64,000 bases of DNA from Demequina sp. (lineage in GTDB: Bacteria > Actinomycetota > Actinomycetes > Actinomycetales > Demequinaceae). The stretch is from positions 1-64,000 of the forward strand of contig NZ_JADQBF010000070.1 in NCBI RefSeq assembly GCF_016278775.1, given 5' to 3'. The position numbers and the translations under genes were made by a program. Under the pieces are notes generated by a model. That model searched no databases. It was not told the DNA's origin and saw only the letters and a program-made list of their open reading frames with translations. Below, in pieces: positions 1 through 7,505 of the stretch. Each line of letters opens with the position of its first letter. Positions within the stretch are counted from its first letter, which is position 1.

Positions 1-172
1 CGGTAGCCATCGCTGTGCGCACTCCACGTGCCTTCGCCTCGTAACTCGCGGCCGCCACAACGCCACCGCCGACGATCAGGGGCCGTCCCCGCAGCGACGG
101 CGTGTCTCGCTGTTCTACAGAGGCGTAGAAAGCGTCGAGGTCAGCGTGCAGCACCGTCGCTTCGCCTCGCAC
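1..172 (-). CDS. dinB: DNA polymerase IV, N-terminal part (runs off the left edge)
   Basis: Partial gene; only the first 57 codons are inside the window. The translation contains [15 protein letters not shown], the Y-family motif whose first aspartates bind the catalytic metal, followed by [10 protein letters not shown] and [16 protein letters not shown], which match the palm/finger region of DinB-type polymerases. These make error-prone lesion bypass enzymes without proofreading. The GTG start at 172 is chosen because an ideal AGGAGGT ribosome site lies 5-6 nt upstream; in-frame ATGs at 208 and 229 lack such a site. It follows the EamA exporter in the same direction after about 100 bases. 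Family assignment is firm; the rest of the protein cannot be seen. Confidence 0.85.
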   Translation of the reverse strand, partial: MRGEATVLHADLDAFYASVEQRDTPSLRGRPLIVGGGVVAAASYEAKARGVRTAMAT

Positions 173-275
173 GCCACACCTCCTGCCGTCACGCGCCCGT
201 AGGAGCATCGTCCCACTGAGGCAGGACATGAAGAGGACATCTTGCAGGAACGTCGGCGAACTCTCGAGACGGCGC

Positions 276-1184
276 CTACTCGGGCGGAACCACCGTCTCC
301 AAGTGGGCGGGCTCGCGCTGCGACGTCAGTGCGATCGCCGCCGAGACCGCGATCAGGCCGAGGACCTCGATGAGCGTGGGCACTTCCCCGAGCATCACCA
401 CCCCCACCAACAGCGCGGTGGCGGGGAACACGGAGAGCAACACAGAGAAGCGCGCCGTAGGCGCGTGACGCAGCACCAACTGATCGATGCCGTAGGGCAA
501 CACCGACGAGAACACCGCCACCACGAGGAGCAACGCCAGCAGGCCGGGGTCGGCCATGGGTGGCGCATCGCCTGTGACCATGCCTGGAAGCCCGAAGGGT
601 GCGTACAACAAGGCCCCCACGGCCATCGACACCGACAGCGACTCCAGTCCGGATGGCTCCCCTGGGCGGGGTGTCGCGACCCTACGGCCCAGCATGATGT
701 ACCCAGCCCAGCCCCCGGCGGCCAACAGTATCCAGGCCAAGCCGAGGGCAGCGTCGGCGCCGCCGATGTCGAGCGTCACCCCCACGATCATCACGACGCC
801 GACGGCGGCAAGCGCGATGGCCAACCGCTCCCTCCAGCCGCGGCCCGTCAGGGCCCCGACAGCAACAGGGCCGATGAACTCCACCGCGACGGCGGTGCCC
901 AGCGGAAGATGCTCGAGCGCCAGGTAGAACGCGATGTTCATGCCCGCGAGCACGGCGCCAAAGGCCGCCGCGCGCCACCAGGTTCGACGGGTCCAGTGAC
1001 GTCGCCATGGGCGCAGCAACAGGACCAACACCACTGCCGCGATCGCGATCCTTGACCATGCGATCGAGACCGCGGGCATGCGGTCGAACAGCCCCACGGC
1101 CACACCCGCGCCGATGTACTGGAACGTCCCAGACAGGACGAACACGAGCGGCGCGAGCGTCACGAATGCCGAGCGGCGAGTCAC
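276..1184 (-). CDS. EamA/RhtA-type metabolite exporter
   Basis: A 302-residue integral membrane protein with about ten hydrophobic segments arranged as two EamA repeats, the fold of the drug/metabolite transporter superfamily. Members such as RhtA export amino acids or related small metabolites; the substrate here cannot be read from sequence. The conserved EFIGPVAVG near residues 100-110 in the first repeat resembles RhtA relatives. The start is a GTG with no ribosome site, but a TAGCGT box (1191-1196) ends 6 nt before it, so the mRNA is probably leaderless. dinB lies downstream on the same strand. Confidence 0.8.
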   Translation of the reverse strand: MTRRSAFVTLAPLVFVLSGTFQYIGAGVAVGLFDRMPAVSIAWSRIAIAAVVLVLLLRPWRRHWTRRTWWRAAAFGAVLAGMNIAFYLALEHLPLGTAVAVEFIGPVAVGALTGRGWRERLAIALAAVGVVMIVGVTLDIGGADAALGLAWILLAAGGWAGYIMLGRRVATPRPGEPSGLESLSVSMAVGALLYAPFGLPGMVTGDAPPMADPGLLALLLVVAVFSSVLPYGIDQLVLRHAPTARFSVLLSVFPATALLVGVVMLGEVPTLIEVLGLIAVSAAIALTSQREPAHLETVVPPE

Positions 1185-1222
1185 GGCGTCACGCTAGCAC
1201 CGCGGTGCGCCGCGACTTTCTG

Positions 1223-2176
1223 CTAGCCCGCGGAGGCAGCCTCCTGTCGCTCCAGCCAGGCCACCATCAGGTCATTGAGCTCCTCGGGCCGTTCCTCCTG
1301 GATCCAGTGGCCGCAATCGAGGCTCACCACATCCACGTTCGGCACGAACTGGGCGAGGTTGGCCGACTTGGCCACCATGTCCTGTTCGCCGTAGACCATG
1401 AGCGCGGGCTGCTGGATGACCGGCTCGACCTCCGCCAACAGGTGCCAATTGCGGTCAAGATTCCGATACCAATTGATGCTGCCCGTGAACCCCGAGCGCT
1501 CGAATGCGGAAATGTAGACCCCGAGGTCCGCGTCGCTCATGACCGGGTCACCTGCCGGGGTCTTCGCTTGGGCCAGGTTGATCATCATCATCCCCGGCTC
1601 GGGCGGCACGGCAGGCAGGTTCTTGCGGTACAGATTGCGCAAGAACTGCGACGTATTGGCGTCGAGCACCGCATCGGCCACGCCCGGCTGCCGGTTGAAG
1701 TGCACAAAGTAGAAGTCACCACCGAGGAACTGCTCCATCCCCTCGATCCACGGTATCTCACCTCGCTCCTGGTACGGCAGGCTGAGGTTGATCACCTGGG
1801 TGACGCGCTCGGGGTGGAGCAGTGTGAGCCCCCACACCACCATGGCGCCCCAGTCGTGACCCACGAACGTCGCGTCCTTGTATCCGTAGTGATCGAGCAG
1901 CGCGACGAGGTCGCCTGTCAGATGAATGAGGTCGTAGTCCGACACCTCGGTGGGGCGCGATGAGTTTCCGTAGCCCCGCTGATTGGGGACGATGACGTGG
2001 TAGCCCGCCGCGACGAGGGCTGGCACCTGGCGACGCCACGAGTAGGCGTGCTCGGGCCAGCCGTGGCAGAGCACGATGGGCTTGCCTGCGTGTTCTTGGC
2101 CGGCTTCGAAGACTTCGAGTTCCACACCGTTCACTGAGACAAGGGTGGGCTCCGGAAAAGCGCTGGGGTTGGTCAT
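1223..2176 (-). CDS. alpha/beta hydrolase, epoxide-hydrolase-like
   Basis: 317 residues with the alpha/beta-hydrolase fold. CHGWPEHAYSWRRQ carries the HGxP oxyanion motif, GHDWGAMV holds an aspartate nucleophile in place of serine, and GHWIQEERP supplies the catalytic histidine. An Asp nucleophile with HGWP is typical of soluble epoxide hydrolases and haloalkane dehalogenases; WYRN in the cap favours epoxide hydrolase. Cytoplasmic, with no signal peptide. The ATG at 2176 is preferred over one five codons upstream because GAAAGGA lies just before it. The transposon at 2235 inserted about 58 bases upstream of this start and now separates it from the WYL regulator at 6455, formerly its divergent neighbour. 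Confidence 0.85.
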   Translation of the reverse strand: MTNPSAFPEPTLVSVNGVELEVFEAGQEHAGKPIVLCHGWPEHAYSWRRQVPALVAAGYHVIVPNQRGYGNSSRPTEVSDYDLIHLTGDLVALLDHYGYKDATFVGHDWGAMVVWGLTLLHPERVTQVINLSLPYQERGEIPWIEGMEQFLGGDFYFVHFNRQPGVADAVLDANTSQFLRNLYRKNLPAVPPEPGMMMINLAQAKTPAGDPVMSDADLGVYISAFERSGFTGSINWYRNLDRNWHLLAEVEPVIQQPALMVYGEQDMVAKSANLAQFVPNVDVVSLDCGHWIQEERPEELNDLMVAWLERQEAASAG

Positions 2177-2224
2177 GTCGTGTCCTTTCAATGGGGCGCC
2201 GACGCTGGGTTCGGCTTGTTGGGT

Positions 2225-2234
2225 CCCACCACCG
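2225..2234 (+). repeat. left copy of 10-bp flanking direct repeat (target duplication)
   Basis: CCCACCACCG lies immediately outside the left inverted repeat, and the identical decamer lies immediately outside the right one (6394-6403). This is the expected footprint of transposition. If the outermost G is counted as part of the inverted repeat, the duplication is CCACCACC (8 bp). Confidence 0.85.
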
Positions 2235-2283
2235 TGTGGCTTCGTTCGCTTGATGGCGGGGTTTTTGCAGCGCTCCGTGGCGG
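2235..2283 (+). repeat. left terminal inverted repeat of the transposon
   Basis: Begins TGTGGCTTCGT and contains ATGGCGGGGTT and CGCTCCGTGGCGG. Read inward, it matches the right end (6393 to 6345) at 38 of 49 positions with no gaps. Each end looks like two tandem ~24-bp units ending in TGGCGG, consistent with paired transposase binding sites as in Tn552/Tn402 ends. Confidence 0.85.
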
Positions 2284-2384
2284 TCTTGTTGCCGCGATCA
2301 CGCAGGACTGGCTGCAGGTAGGTGTCGCGGTCTGAACCGAGAGGGGTGCGCCCGGTCGGGGCTGTTTGGATCGCTGCCGCTACG

Positions 2385-2978
2385 TCAGAGTCCGAAGGCT
2401 CCGCCGCTGACGAGGATCACGATGCCGAGGCCGATGAGAACGATGGGGAAGAGGATGTGCTCCCAGCGTTCGAGCACTTCGGCGATCGGGGGGCGGGTGG
2501 CGACGAACTTTGCCAGGGCCACCAGGACCGCGACGAGCGCGAGGAAGACGATGCAGTAGGCGACTACTGCGAGAGGTTCCACGCTGAGGAAGACAGGGGT
2601 GTAGACGCCGATGTTGTCGCCGCCGTTGGCAAGGGTGACGCCTGCGACTGTCCACACGCCGACCTTCTTGCCGGCAACCTTGGCCTCGTCGTCATCGTCT
2701 CCGCGCCAGGCCTGCCATGCGGCCCAGAGGCCGAGGCCCAGAGGGATGAGACCGAAGTACGGGATGGCTGCCGAGGGCAGGAATGCTCCGGCACCGATGG
2801 TCACCAGGACCGTGGCACCGAGGATGCCGGCGAATCCGAGGTACTGGCCGGCCAGAATGCGGGCGGTAGTGCCGCGCTGGCCTGCCCCTCGCGCGAAGAA
2901 GAGGGAGAGCACGATGATGTCGTCGATGTTGGTCGCTGCGAACAGGCCCATCGCCTGCAAGACCGAGGTGAGGATCAT
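2385..2978 (-). CDS. cadD: CadD-family cadmium resistance transporter
   Basis: 197 residues with about five or six hydrophobic helices and an acidic loop (GDDDDEAK, about residues 90-97). The opening helix reads LFAATNIDDIIVLSLFF and a later one ANGGDNIGVY; these paired Asp/Asn-containing helices are the signature of the CadD cadmium-resistance family, inner-membrane proteins that lower cellular Cd (and Pb). The ATG at 2978 has GGGGAGG 5 nt upstream and overlaps the cmtR stop by ATGA, so the two genes are translationally coupled. It reads toward the left transposon end and is best seen as cargo. Whether it exports or sequesters metal is not visible. Confidence 0.85.
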   Translation of the reverse strand: MILTSVLQAMGLFAATNIDDIIVLSLFFARGAGQRGTTARILAGQYLGFAGILGATVLVTIGAGAFLPSAAIPYFGLIPLGLGLWAAWQAWRGDDDDEAKVAGKKVGVWTVAGVTLANGGDNIGVYTPVFLSVEPLAVVAYCIVFLALVAVLVALAKFVATRPPIAEVLERWEHILFPIVLIGLGIVILVSGGAFGL

Positions 2979-3334
2979 GCGCCCTCCCCAGTTGCGTCGC
3001 ATCCGGGAAGCGAGCAGGCGGGATCGATGCACGGGGCGTCTTCGTCCACTGCCAGGGTGGCATCGACCAGTGCCGTCAGCGCCTGCGCCAGGTGCGAATC
3101 GGCGATCTCATATCGTGTCCGACGACCCTCGGGCTCGGAGACGACGATCCCGCAATCGCGCAGGCATGCCAGGTGGTTGGACACGTTCGGGCGTGTCAGG
3201 TCCAGATCTCGGGCCAGTTCCGCCGGGTAAGCGGGATGGTCGAGCAGGGTCAAGATGATCCGGGATCGAGTGGGGTCGGCCAGTGCACGACCCAGGCGGT
3301 TCATCACGTCGAGACGCGAAGCAATAGTCAGCAT
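2975..3334 (-). CDS. cmtR: ArsR/SmtB metal sensor, CmtR type (Cd/Pb)
   Basis: 119 residues with an ArsR winged helix. Counting from the ATG at 3334, the cysteines in LACLRDC fall at 57 and 61 and the one in EDAPC at 102, exactly the three Cd(II)/Pb(II) ligands (C57, C61, C102) of Mycobacterium tuberculosis CmtR; this also supports the start over a longer reading. By analogy it represses cadD until Cd or Pb binds. The start is probably leaderless: TATAGT (3342-3347) ends 7 nt before the ATG. A direct repeat ACTGAAC brackets that box. Three more cysteines than the classical ligands occur in all (CSLPGC at the tail). Confidence 0.9.
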   Translation of the reverse strand: MLTIASRLDVMNRLGRALADPTRSRIILTLLDHPAYPAELARDLDLTRPNVSNHLACLRDCGIVVSEPEGRRTRYEIADSHLAQALTALVDATLAVDEDAPCIDPACSLPGCDATGEGA

Positions 3335-3336
3335 GG

Positions 3337-3362
3337 ACTGAACTATACAGCGCGCACTGAAC
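3337..3362 (-). promoter_or_regulatory. cmtR-cadD promoter with direct-repeat operator candidate
   Basis: Read on the minus strand, a -10 box TATAGT (3347-3342) is bracketed by two perfect GTTCAGT copies (+ strand ACTGAAC at 3337-3343 and 3356-3362), 19 bp apart centre to centre, close to two helical turns. One copy lies between the box and the ATG. The position suggests repressor binding, presumably by CmtR. That is inference. Confidence 0.55.
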
Positions 3363-3410
3363 ACTCGGTCACAGGCGTCAGCCCAGATCGCATGCCCGTA
3401 AGGGGAACCC

Positions 3411-3500
3411 TCACCGGACACCACCGCTACTTATCGAGAGGAACGACGGCACGCCTGGCGGGCTGTCCTGTAAGACCCGTCCGGTGAACTGTCCGGTGAA
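3411..3500 (+). other. candidate res (resolution) region upstream of the resolvase
   Basis: GTCCGGTGAA occurs at 3479-3488 and 3491-3500 (12-bp spacing), and its inverse TCACCGGAC at 3411-3419. Repeats of this kind directly before a serine resolvase gene are typical of its own binding subsites. The 193-base gap between cmtR and the resolvase holds no other gene. Confidence 0.45.
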
Positions 3501-3527
3501 GGGAGGCTATATGACACACTGGGGAGC

Positions 3528-4124
3528 ATGTCCCCCTTGAAGGTCGGCTATGCCCGAGTCTCCACCGACGAGCAGGACCTGACCGCGCAGCGTGACGGAC
3601 TCGCGGCGTTCGGCGTCGATCCCAAGCGCATCTACGTCGATCACGGGCTCACGGGCCGCAACGTCGACCGTGAGGGCCTGCGGCAGGCGCTGGCAGCGTG
3701 TCGGGACGGCGATACGTTCGTGGTCACCAAACTCGATCGGCTGGCGCGTTCGGTCCGTGATGCCCACCAGATCGCCGACGACCTCGCGGCGCGGGAAGTG
3801 AAGCTGAGCATCGCCGGATCGGTGTATGACCCGACCGACCCGATGGGGAAGCTGTTGTTCAACGTGCTGGCGATGGTCGCCGAGTTCGAAGCCGACCTCA
3901 TCCGTGCCCGCACCCGCGAGGGGATGAAGGTCGCCAAGGCCAAGGGCCGGCTGCGCGGGAAGTCACCGAAACTCACCCCCCGGCAAGAAGCTCACCTCGT
4001 CCAGCTACATGCTGCCGACGAGCACACCGTGGGCGAGCTGGCCGAGCTGTTCAGCGTGGGCCGCTCCACGGTCTACCGCGCCCTTCAGCGCGCCGAGCGC
4101 GGGCGCGAGAACGCCTTGCAGTAG
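3528..4124 (+). CDS. Tn3/Tn552-type serine resolvase
   Basis: 198 residues. The N-terminal catalytic domain has YARVSTDEQ, with the nucleophilic Ser12 and Arg10, and KLDRLARS further in; the long helix motif LLFNVLAMVAEFEADLIRART follows at about residues 104-124 and a C-terminal helix-turn-helix (VGELAELFSVGRSTVYRAL) completes the small-resolvase layout. It would resolve cointegrates at a res site, most likely the repeat region just upstream. A GGGGAG site precedes the ATG. It is intact, unlike the two transposition genes that follow, with the transposase starting 7 bases after its stop. Confidence 0.92.
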   Translation: MSPLKVGYARVSTDEQDLTAQRDGLAAFGVDPKRIYVDHGLTGRNVDREGLRQALAACRDGDTFVVTKLDRLARSVRDAHQIADDLAAREVKLSIAGSVYDPTDPMGKLLFNVLAMVAEFEADLIRARTREGMKVAKAKGRLRGKSPKLTPRQEAHLVQLHAADEHTVGELAELFSVGRSTVYRALQRAERGRENALQ

Positions 4125-4131
4125 GTGCGTC

Positions 4132-5528
4132 GTGGACGCTCGAGCGCGGTGGCGAATCCTCAGGCTCCACGTCGAGGACCAGGTGCCCCTCGCGCGCTTA
4201 GCTCGCGAGACCGATGTAGGGCTGCGGACCCTGGAGCGCTGGCACGCCCGCTACCGCGCCGACGGCTACGCCGGACTGGAGACAGCCTCACGGGCGGACG
4301 CCGGCTCCCGCCGCCTTCCGCCCGACCTCGTCGACCTGATCGAGGGCCTGGCACTGAGCAAGCCGCGGCCGGCCATCGCCACGATCCATCGCAAAGTCAC
4401 GGGCATCTGCGCCGCCCGGAGGTGGCCGGTCCCCTCCTACTCGGTGGTGTGGGACATCGTGCGGACCCTGGATCCCGGCATGGTCACCCTCGCCCTGGAG
4501 GGCGCAGCGTCCTACCGCGACAAGCACGAGCTGGTGCTACGCCGGCAAGCAGAGCTGCCCAACGCGATGTGGCAATCCGATCACACCATGCTCGACATCC
4601 TGGTGGTGGGCACCGACGGCAAGCCCGCACGGCCGTGGCTGACAACGATCCTCGACGACTGCTCCCGGGCGGTCTGCGGCTACACAGTCTTCCTGGGCGC
4701 ACCGTCGGCGATGAACACCGCCCTGGCGCTGCGCCAAGCGATCTGGCACAAGACCGACCCGGCCTGGCCGATGTGCGGCCTGCCCGACGTGCTCTACGTC
4801 GACCACGGCAGCGACTTCACCAGTGACCAGCTCGCCCACACCGCCGTCGACCTCCACATCCGACTGATCCACTCCACCGTCGCCCGACCCCAGGGACGGG
4901 GCAAGATCGAGCGGTTCTTCGGCACCATCAACACCGAGCTACTCGCCACCCTGCCCGGACACATCACCGAAGGGCACCCCTGGCCGACACCGAAACTGTC
5001 CCTGGCCGCCCTCGATAGCGCCCTGGAGGCGTTCGTGGCCACCTACAACGACCGCACGCACAGCGAGCTCGGAACCTCCCCGCGCAGCGCGTGGATCGCC
5101 GATGGCTGGCTGCCCCGAATGCCCGAGAGCCTGGAAGACCTCGACAGACTGCTGGTGACCGTCGCCAAGACCCGCGTCTGCGCCGCGATGGCATCCGCTT
5201 CCAGGGCCTGCGCTACGTCTCGCCAACTCTGGCCGGCTACGTCGGACGCTCGGTCGTGATCCGCTACGACCCCCGCGACATCACCGAGATCCGCGTCTTC
5301 GATCACGACGAATTCGTCTGCAAGGCCGTCAACCAAGAGCACCACGACCAGAAGGTCAGCCTCAAGGAGATCCAGGCCGCGCGCAACGCCCGCCGCCGGG
5401 CGCTGCGAGCCGGCATCAACGAACGCATCGCCCTCGTGGCCGCACCTACCGAGACGCCACGGATCACCGAAGCACCGGCTCCGGCGCCGAGGTCGGCGTT
5501 GAAGATCTACAAGGAGGACCTCAGGTGA
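4132..5528 (+). pseudogene. Mu/Tn552-family DDE transposase, one-base frameshift
   Basis: An N-terminal helix-turn-helix region (LARETDVGLRTLERWHARY) is followed by an rve integrase core: WQSDHTMLDI (first Asp), YVDHGSDFTS (second Asp) and GRGKIERFFGTINTEL (Glu). The frame is continuous from the GTG at 4132 (AGGTG 5 nt upstream) to about 5175, then the family sequence continues in the -1 frame as RLRRDGIRFQGLRYV to a stop at 5528. Restoring one C after CGC at 5175 yields an unbroken 465-residue protein, close to the 480 of Tn552 p480. No A/T-rich slippery heptamer is present, so a mutation or base-call error is likelier than programmed shifting. Confidence 0.85.
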
Positions 5529-6342
5529 GCCAGCGCTTCATCGTCACCAAGGAGCACCGCCGCTTCACCGAGTTCGCCGACGCCGTGCGCCGCGGGCACA
5601 CCATCGGTTTGTGCTTCGGATCAGCCGGCGTAGGAAAGACACTCTCCGCGCGCCGCTACGCACACTACGAGAAGGCTCATGACCTGCTGACCTACTGGGG
5701 GCCGCGCTCCGACAACGACGCCAAGATCTACGCCGCCTTGAACCGGAGCCGCACCGTGCTCTACACCCCCAGCGTGCTGACCACCCCGCGGACCCTGAAG
5801 GACGAGCTGACCCAAGCCATCACCCGCACCAACATGTGCATCGAGCAGCACCTCGTACCTCCCGGCACGGCCACTCCCGAGGCCTGGGGATGGCGACACG
5901 GCAGGAACTACGTGGAGCTGATCATCGTCGACGAGGCCGAACGACTGCGTCCCGCCGCTCTGGAACTGCTGCGCGATCGCTACGACCGCGACGACATCGC
6001 CCTGATCCTGATCGGCATGCCCGGCCTGGAGAAGCAGTTCAGCCACTACCCCCAGTTCTACAGCCGAGTCGGCTTCGCCCACCAGTACCGGCCCCTGGGA
6101 CAAGACGAACTGCTGTTCGTCCTCGAGCGACACTGGCGATCCCTCGGCAAGACCCTCGACCCCGACGACTTCACCGACGCCCAAGCCATCGCAGCCATCG
6201 CACGGATCACCCGCGGCAACTTCCGCTGCTCGAACGCCTCTTCCCCCAGATCCAGCGGGTCCTGAAGATCAACGAACTCGACACCATCACCAACGACGTC
6301 ATCGAAGCCGCACAGAGCACCCTGGTCATCGGTGTCACCTGA
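5525..6342 (+). pseudogene. transposition helper ATPase (TniB/Tn552 p271-like), one-base frameshift
   Basis: AAA-type ATPase with Walker A GSAGVGKT at residues 32-39 and Walker B ELIIVDEAERLRP; such proteins activate the DDE transposase and choose targets. The GTG start overlaps the transposase stop (GTGA) and has AAGGAGG upstream. After ITRGNFR the frame is lost at about 6226; the expected LLERLFPQIQRVLKINEL follows in the -1 frame and ends at 6342. Adding one C after CGC (6226) restores 272 residues, almost the length of Tn552 p271. The lesion is the same kind as in the transposase: CC shortened to C after CG. Confidence 0.85.
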
Positions 6343-6344
6343 CC

Positions 6345-6393
6345 CCGCCACGAAGCGACCGAAGAACCCCGCCATTCAGCAGACGAAGTCACA
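6345..6393 (-). repeat. right terminal inverted repeat of the transposon
   Basis: Read inward on the minus strand it starts TGTGACTTCGT and contains ATGGCGGGGTT and CGCTTCGTGGCGG, matching the left end. On the plus strand CCCCGCCA recurs at 6343 and 6367, showing the two-unit structure. It begins right after the ATPase stop codon. Confidence 0.85.
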
Positions 6394-6403
6394 CCCACCA
6401 CCG
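6394..6403 (+). repeat. right copy of 10-bp flanking direct repeat
   Basis: CCCACCACCG, identical to 2225-2234. Removing 2235-6393 and one copy rejoins the upstream regions of the hydrolase (2176, minus) and the WYL regulator (6455, plus). Confidence 0.85.
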
Positions 6404-6454
6404 TAGGAGGCATTGCGGACCGATTCGGTCCTCTAAACGTGCAAGACTTTGGAC

Positions 6455-7423
6455 ATGCGGAAAGACCCCACCGGCCGAGCGCTGCAGTTGCTCTCGCTAC
6501 TGCAGACGCATCGGTTCTGGCGCGGTGCCGAACTGGCCGACCGCCTTGAGACCACGGAGCGCACCGTGCGCCGGGACGTTGACCGGCTCCGCGAACTGGG
6601 CTACCCGGTGGATGCCACGTCGGGCAAGTTCGGTGGCTATCGGCTTGCATCGGGGGCGCACCTTCCACCGCTCGTCCTCGACGATGATGAGGCCGTCGCG
6701 GTGGCCGTGGGGCTGCGCTACGCCGCTGGGGCCGCGATCGACGGCATCGAGGAAACCTCGTTGCGCGCACTCACCAAGATCGAGGCACTCTTGCCCCACC
6801 GTTTGCGGCGACGGGTCTCGGCGCTGCACTCAAGCGTCACGTCGGCACCCGTCCTGACCGACGACCACGTGGTCGATCCCGAGGCGCTCAGCGTGCTCGC
6901 CGCCGCCTGTCGCGACCGTGAGGATGTCCGCTTCGGGTACCAGTCGAGCGAGGGCGAAGCGAGCCGCCGTCGCGTCGCGCCACACCAGTTGGTGACCGCC
7001 GGCCGACGTTGGTACCTGGTGGCGTGGGACCACGATCGCGCCAACTGGCGGATGTTCCGCCTCGACCGGCTCCAGGACCCGCGCGCGGTGGGAAGCCACT
7101 TCACACCCCGCGATATCCCTGGAGGCAACGCGGCGGCCTTCGTCGCGAGCGCACTCGGCTCGACGCCACCGCACGTTGAGGCGACACTGGCCATCGACGC
7201 CACGGCCGCCGAACTCAAGGGCGTGCTGCGGTGGATCGATCACACTCCCGTCCAGACGGAGGGTGACCGCTGCGTCGTCCAGATTCGCAGTGAAGACCTC
7301 GGCCGACTCACGATGACCGTTGCGCGCCTTGCGCTCACCGCGCCGGTCGAGGTGATCGAGCCCGCCGAACTTGCAGGCGCCGTCAGAAGTCTCGCCGTCA
7401 ATCTCGGCCACCCACCTCGATGA
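6455..7423 (+). CDS. YafY-type transcriptional regulator with WYL domain
   Basis: 322 residues. An N-terminal winged helix (GAELADRLETTERTVRRDVDRLRELG) is followed at about residue 145 onward by a WYL domain containing HQLVTAGRRWYLVAWD and RMFRLDRL, the ligand-sensing layout of YafY/DeoR-like regulators. The effector is unknown. The ATG at 6455 is preferred to a TTG two codons upstream; GGA lies just before it. Before the transposon arrived it stood divergent to the hydrolase ending at 1223, roughly 110 bases apart, so it may control that gene. WYL proteins also regulate defence systems, and an R-M pair lies next door, but there is no shared promoter to support that here. Confidence 0.88.
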   Translation: MRKDPTGRALQLLSLLQTHRFWRGAELADRLETTERTVRRDVDRLRELGYPVDATSGKFGGYRLASGAHLPPLVLDDDEAVAVAVGLRYAAGAAIDGIEETSLRALTKIEALLPHRLRRRVSALHSSVTSAPVLTDDHVVDPEALSVLAAACRDREDVRFGYQSSEGEASRRRVAPHQLVTAGRRWYLVAWDHDRANWRMFRLDRLQDPRAVGSHFTPRDIPGGNAAAFVASALGSTPPHVEATLAIDATAAELKGVLRWIDHTPVQTEGDRCVVQIRSEDLGRLTMTVARLALTAPVEVIEPAELAGAVRSLAVNLGHPPR

Positions 7424-7505
7424 CTTGGTCCACACCGAGTGGACGATGCCGACTCTGCAGGCTCTGGCCCTTCCTGGGGGGATCAGCTCAGCGAGCTCGA
7501 GATCC

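Larger units (their letters stand above)
2235..6393 (+). mobile_element. Tn552-like transposon carrying a CmtR-CadD cadmium/lead resistance cargo
   Basis: A 4.16-kb element bounded by imperfect terminal inverted repeats (39 of 50 positions identical, counting the outer G) and flanked by a 10-bp direct repeat. It contains a serine resolvase, a Mu/Tn552-family DDE transposase and an AAA ATPase in one direction, plus a divergent cmtR-cadD pair between the resolvase and the left end. This gene set (transposase, ATPase helper, resolvase, resistance cargo) is that of the Tn552/Tn402 group. Both transposition genes carry a one-base loss, so the copy is either dead or the bases are sequencing errors. 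Boundaries are seen directly; the family name is from general knowledge of gene order. Confidence 0.88.

Noticed and set aside
5165..5190. Programmed -1 frameshift in the transposase
   Set aside because: No X XXY YYZ slippery heptamer or A/T run at the break; the ATPase has a like lesion where no frameshift is expected.
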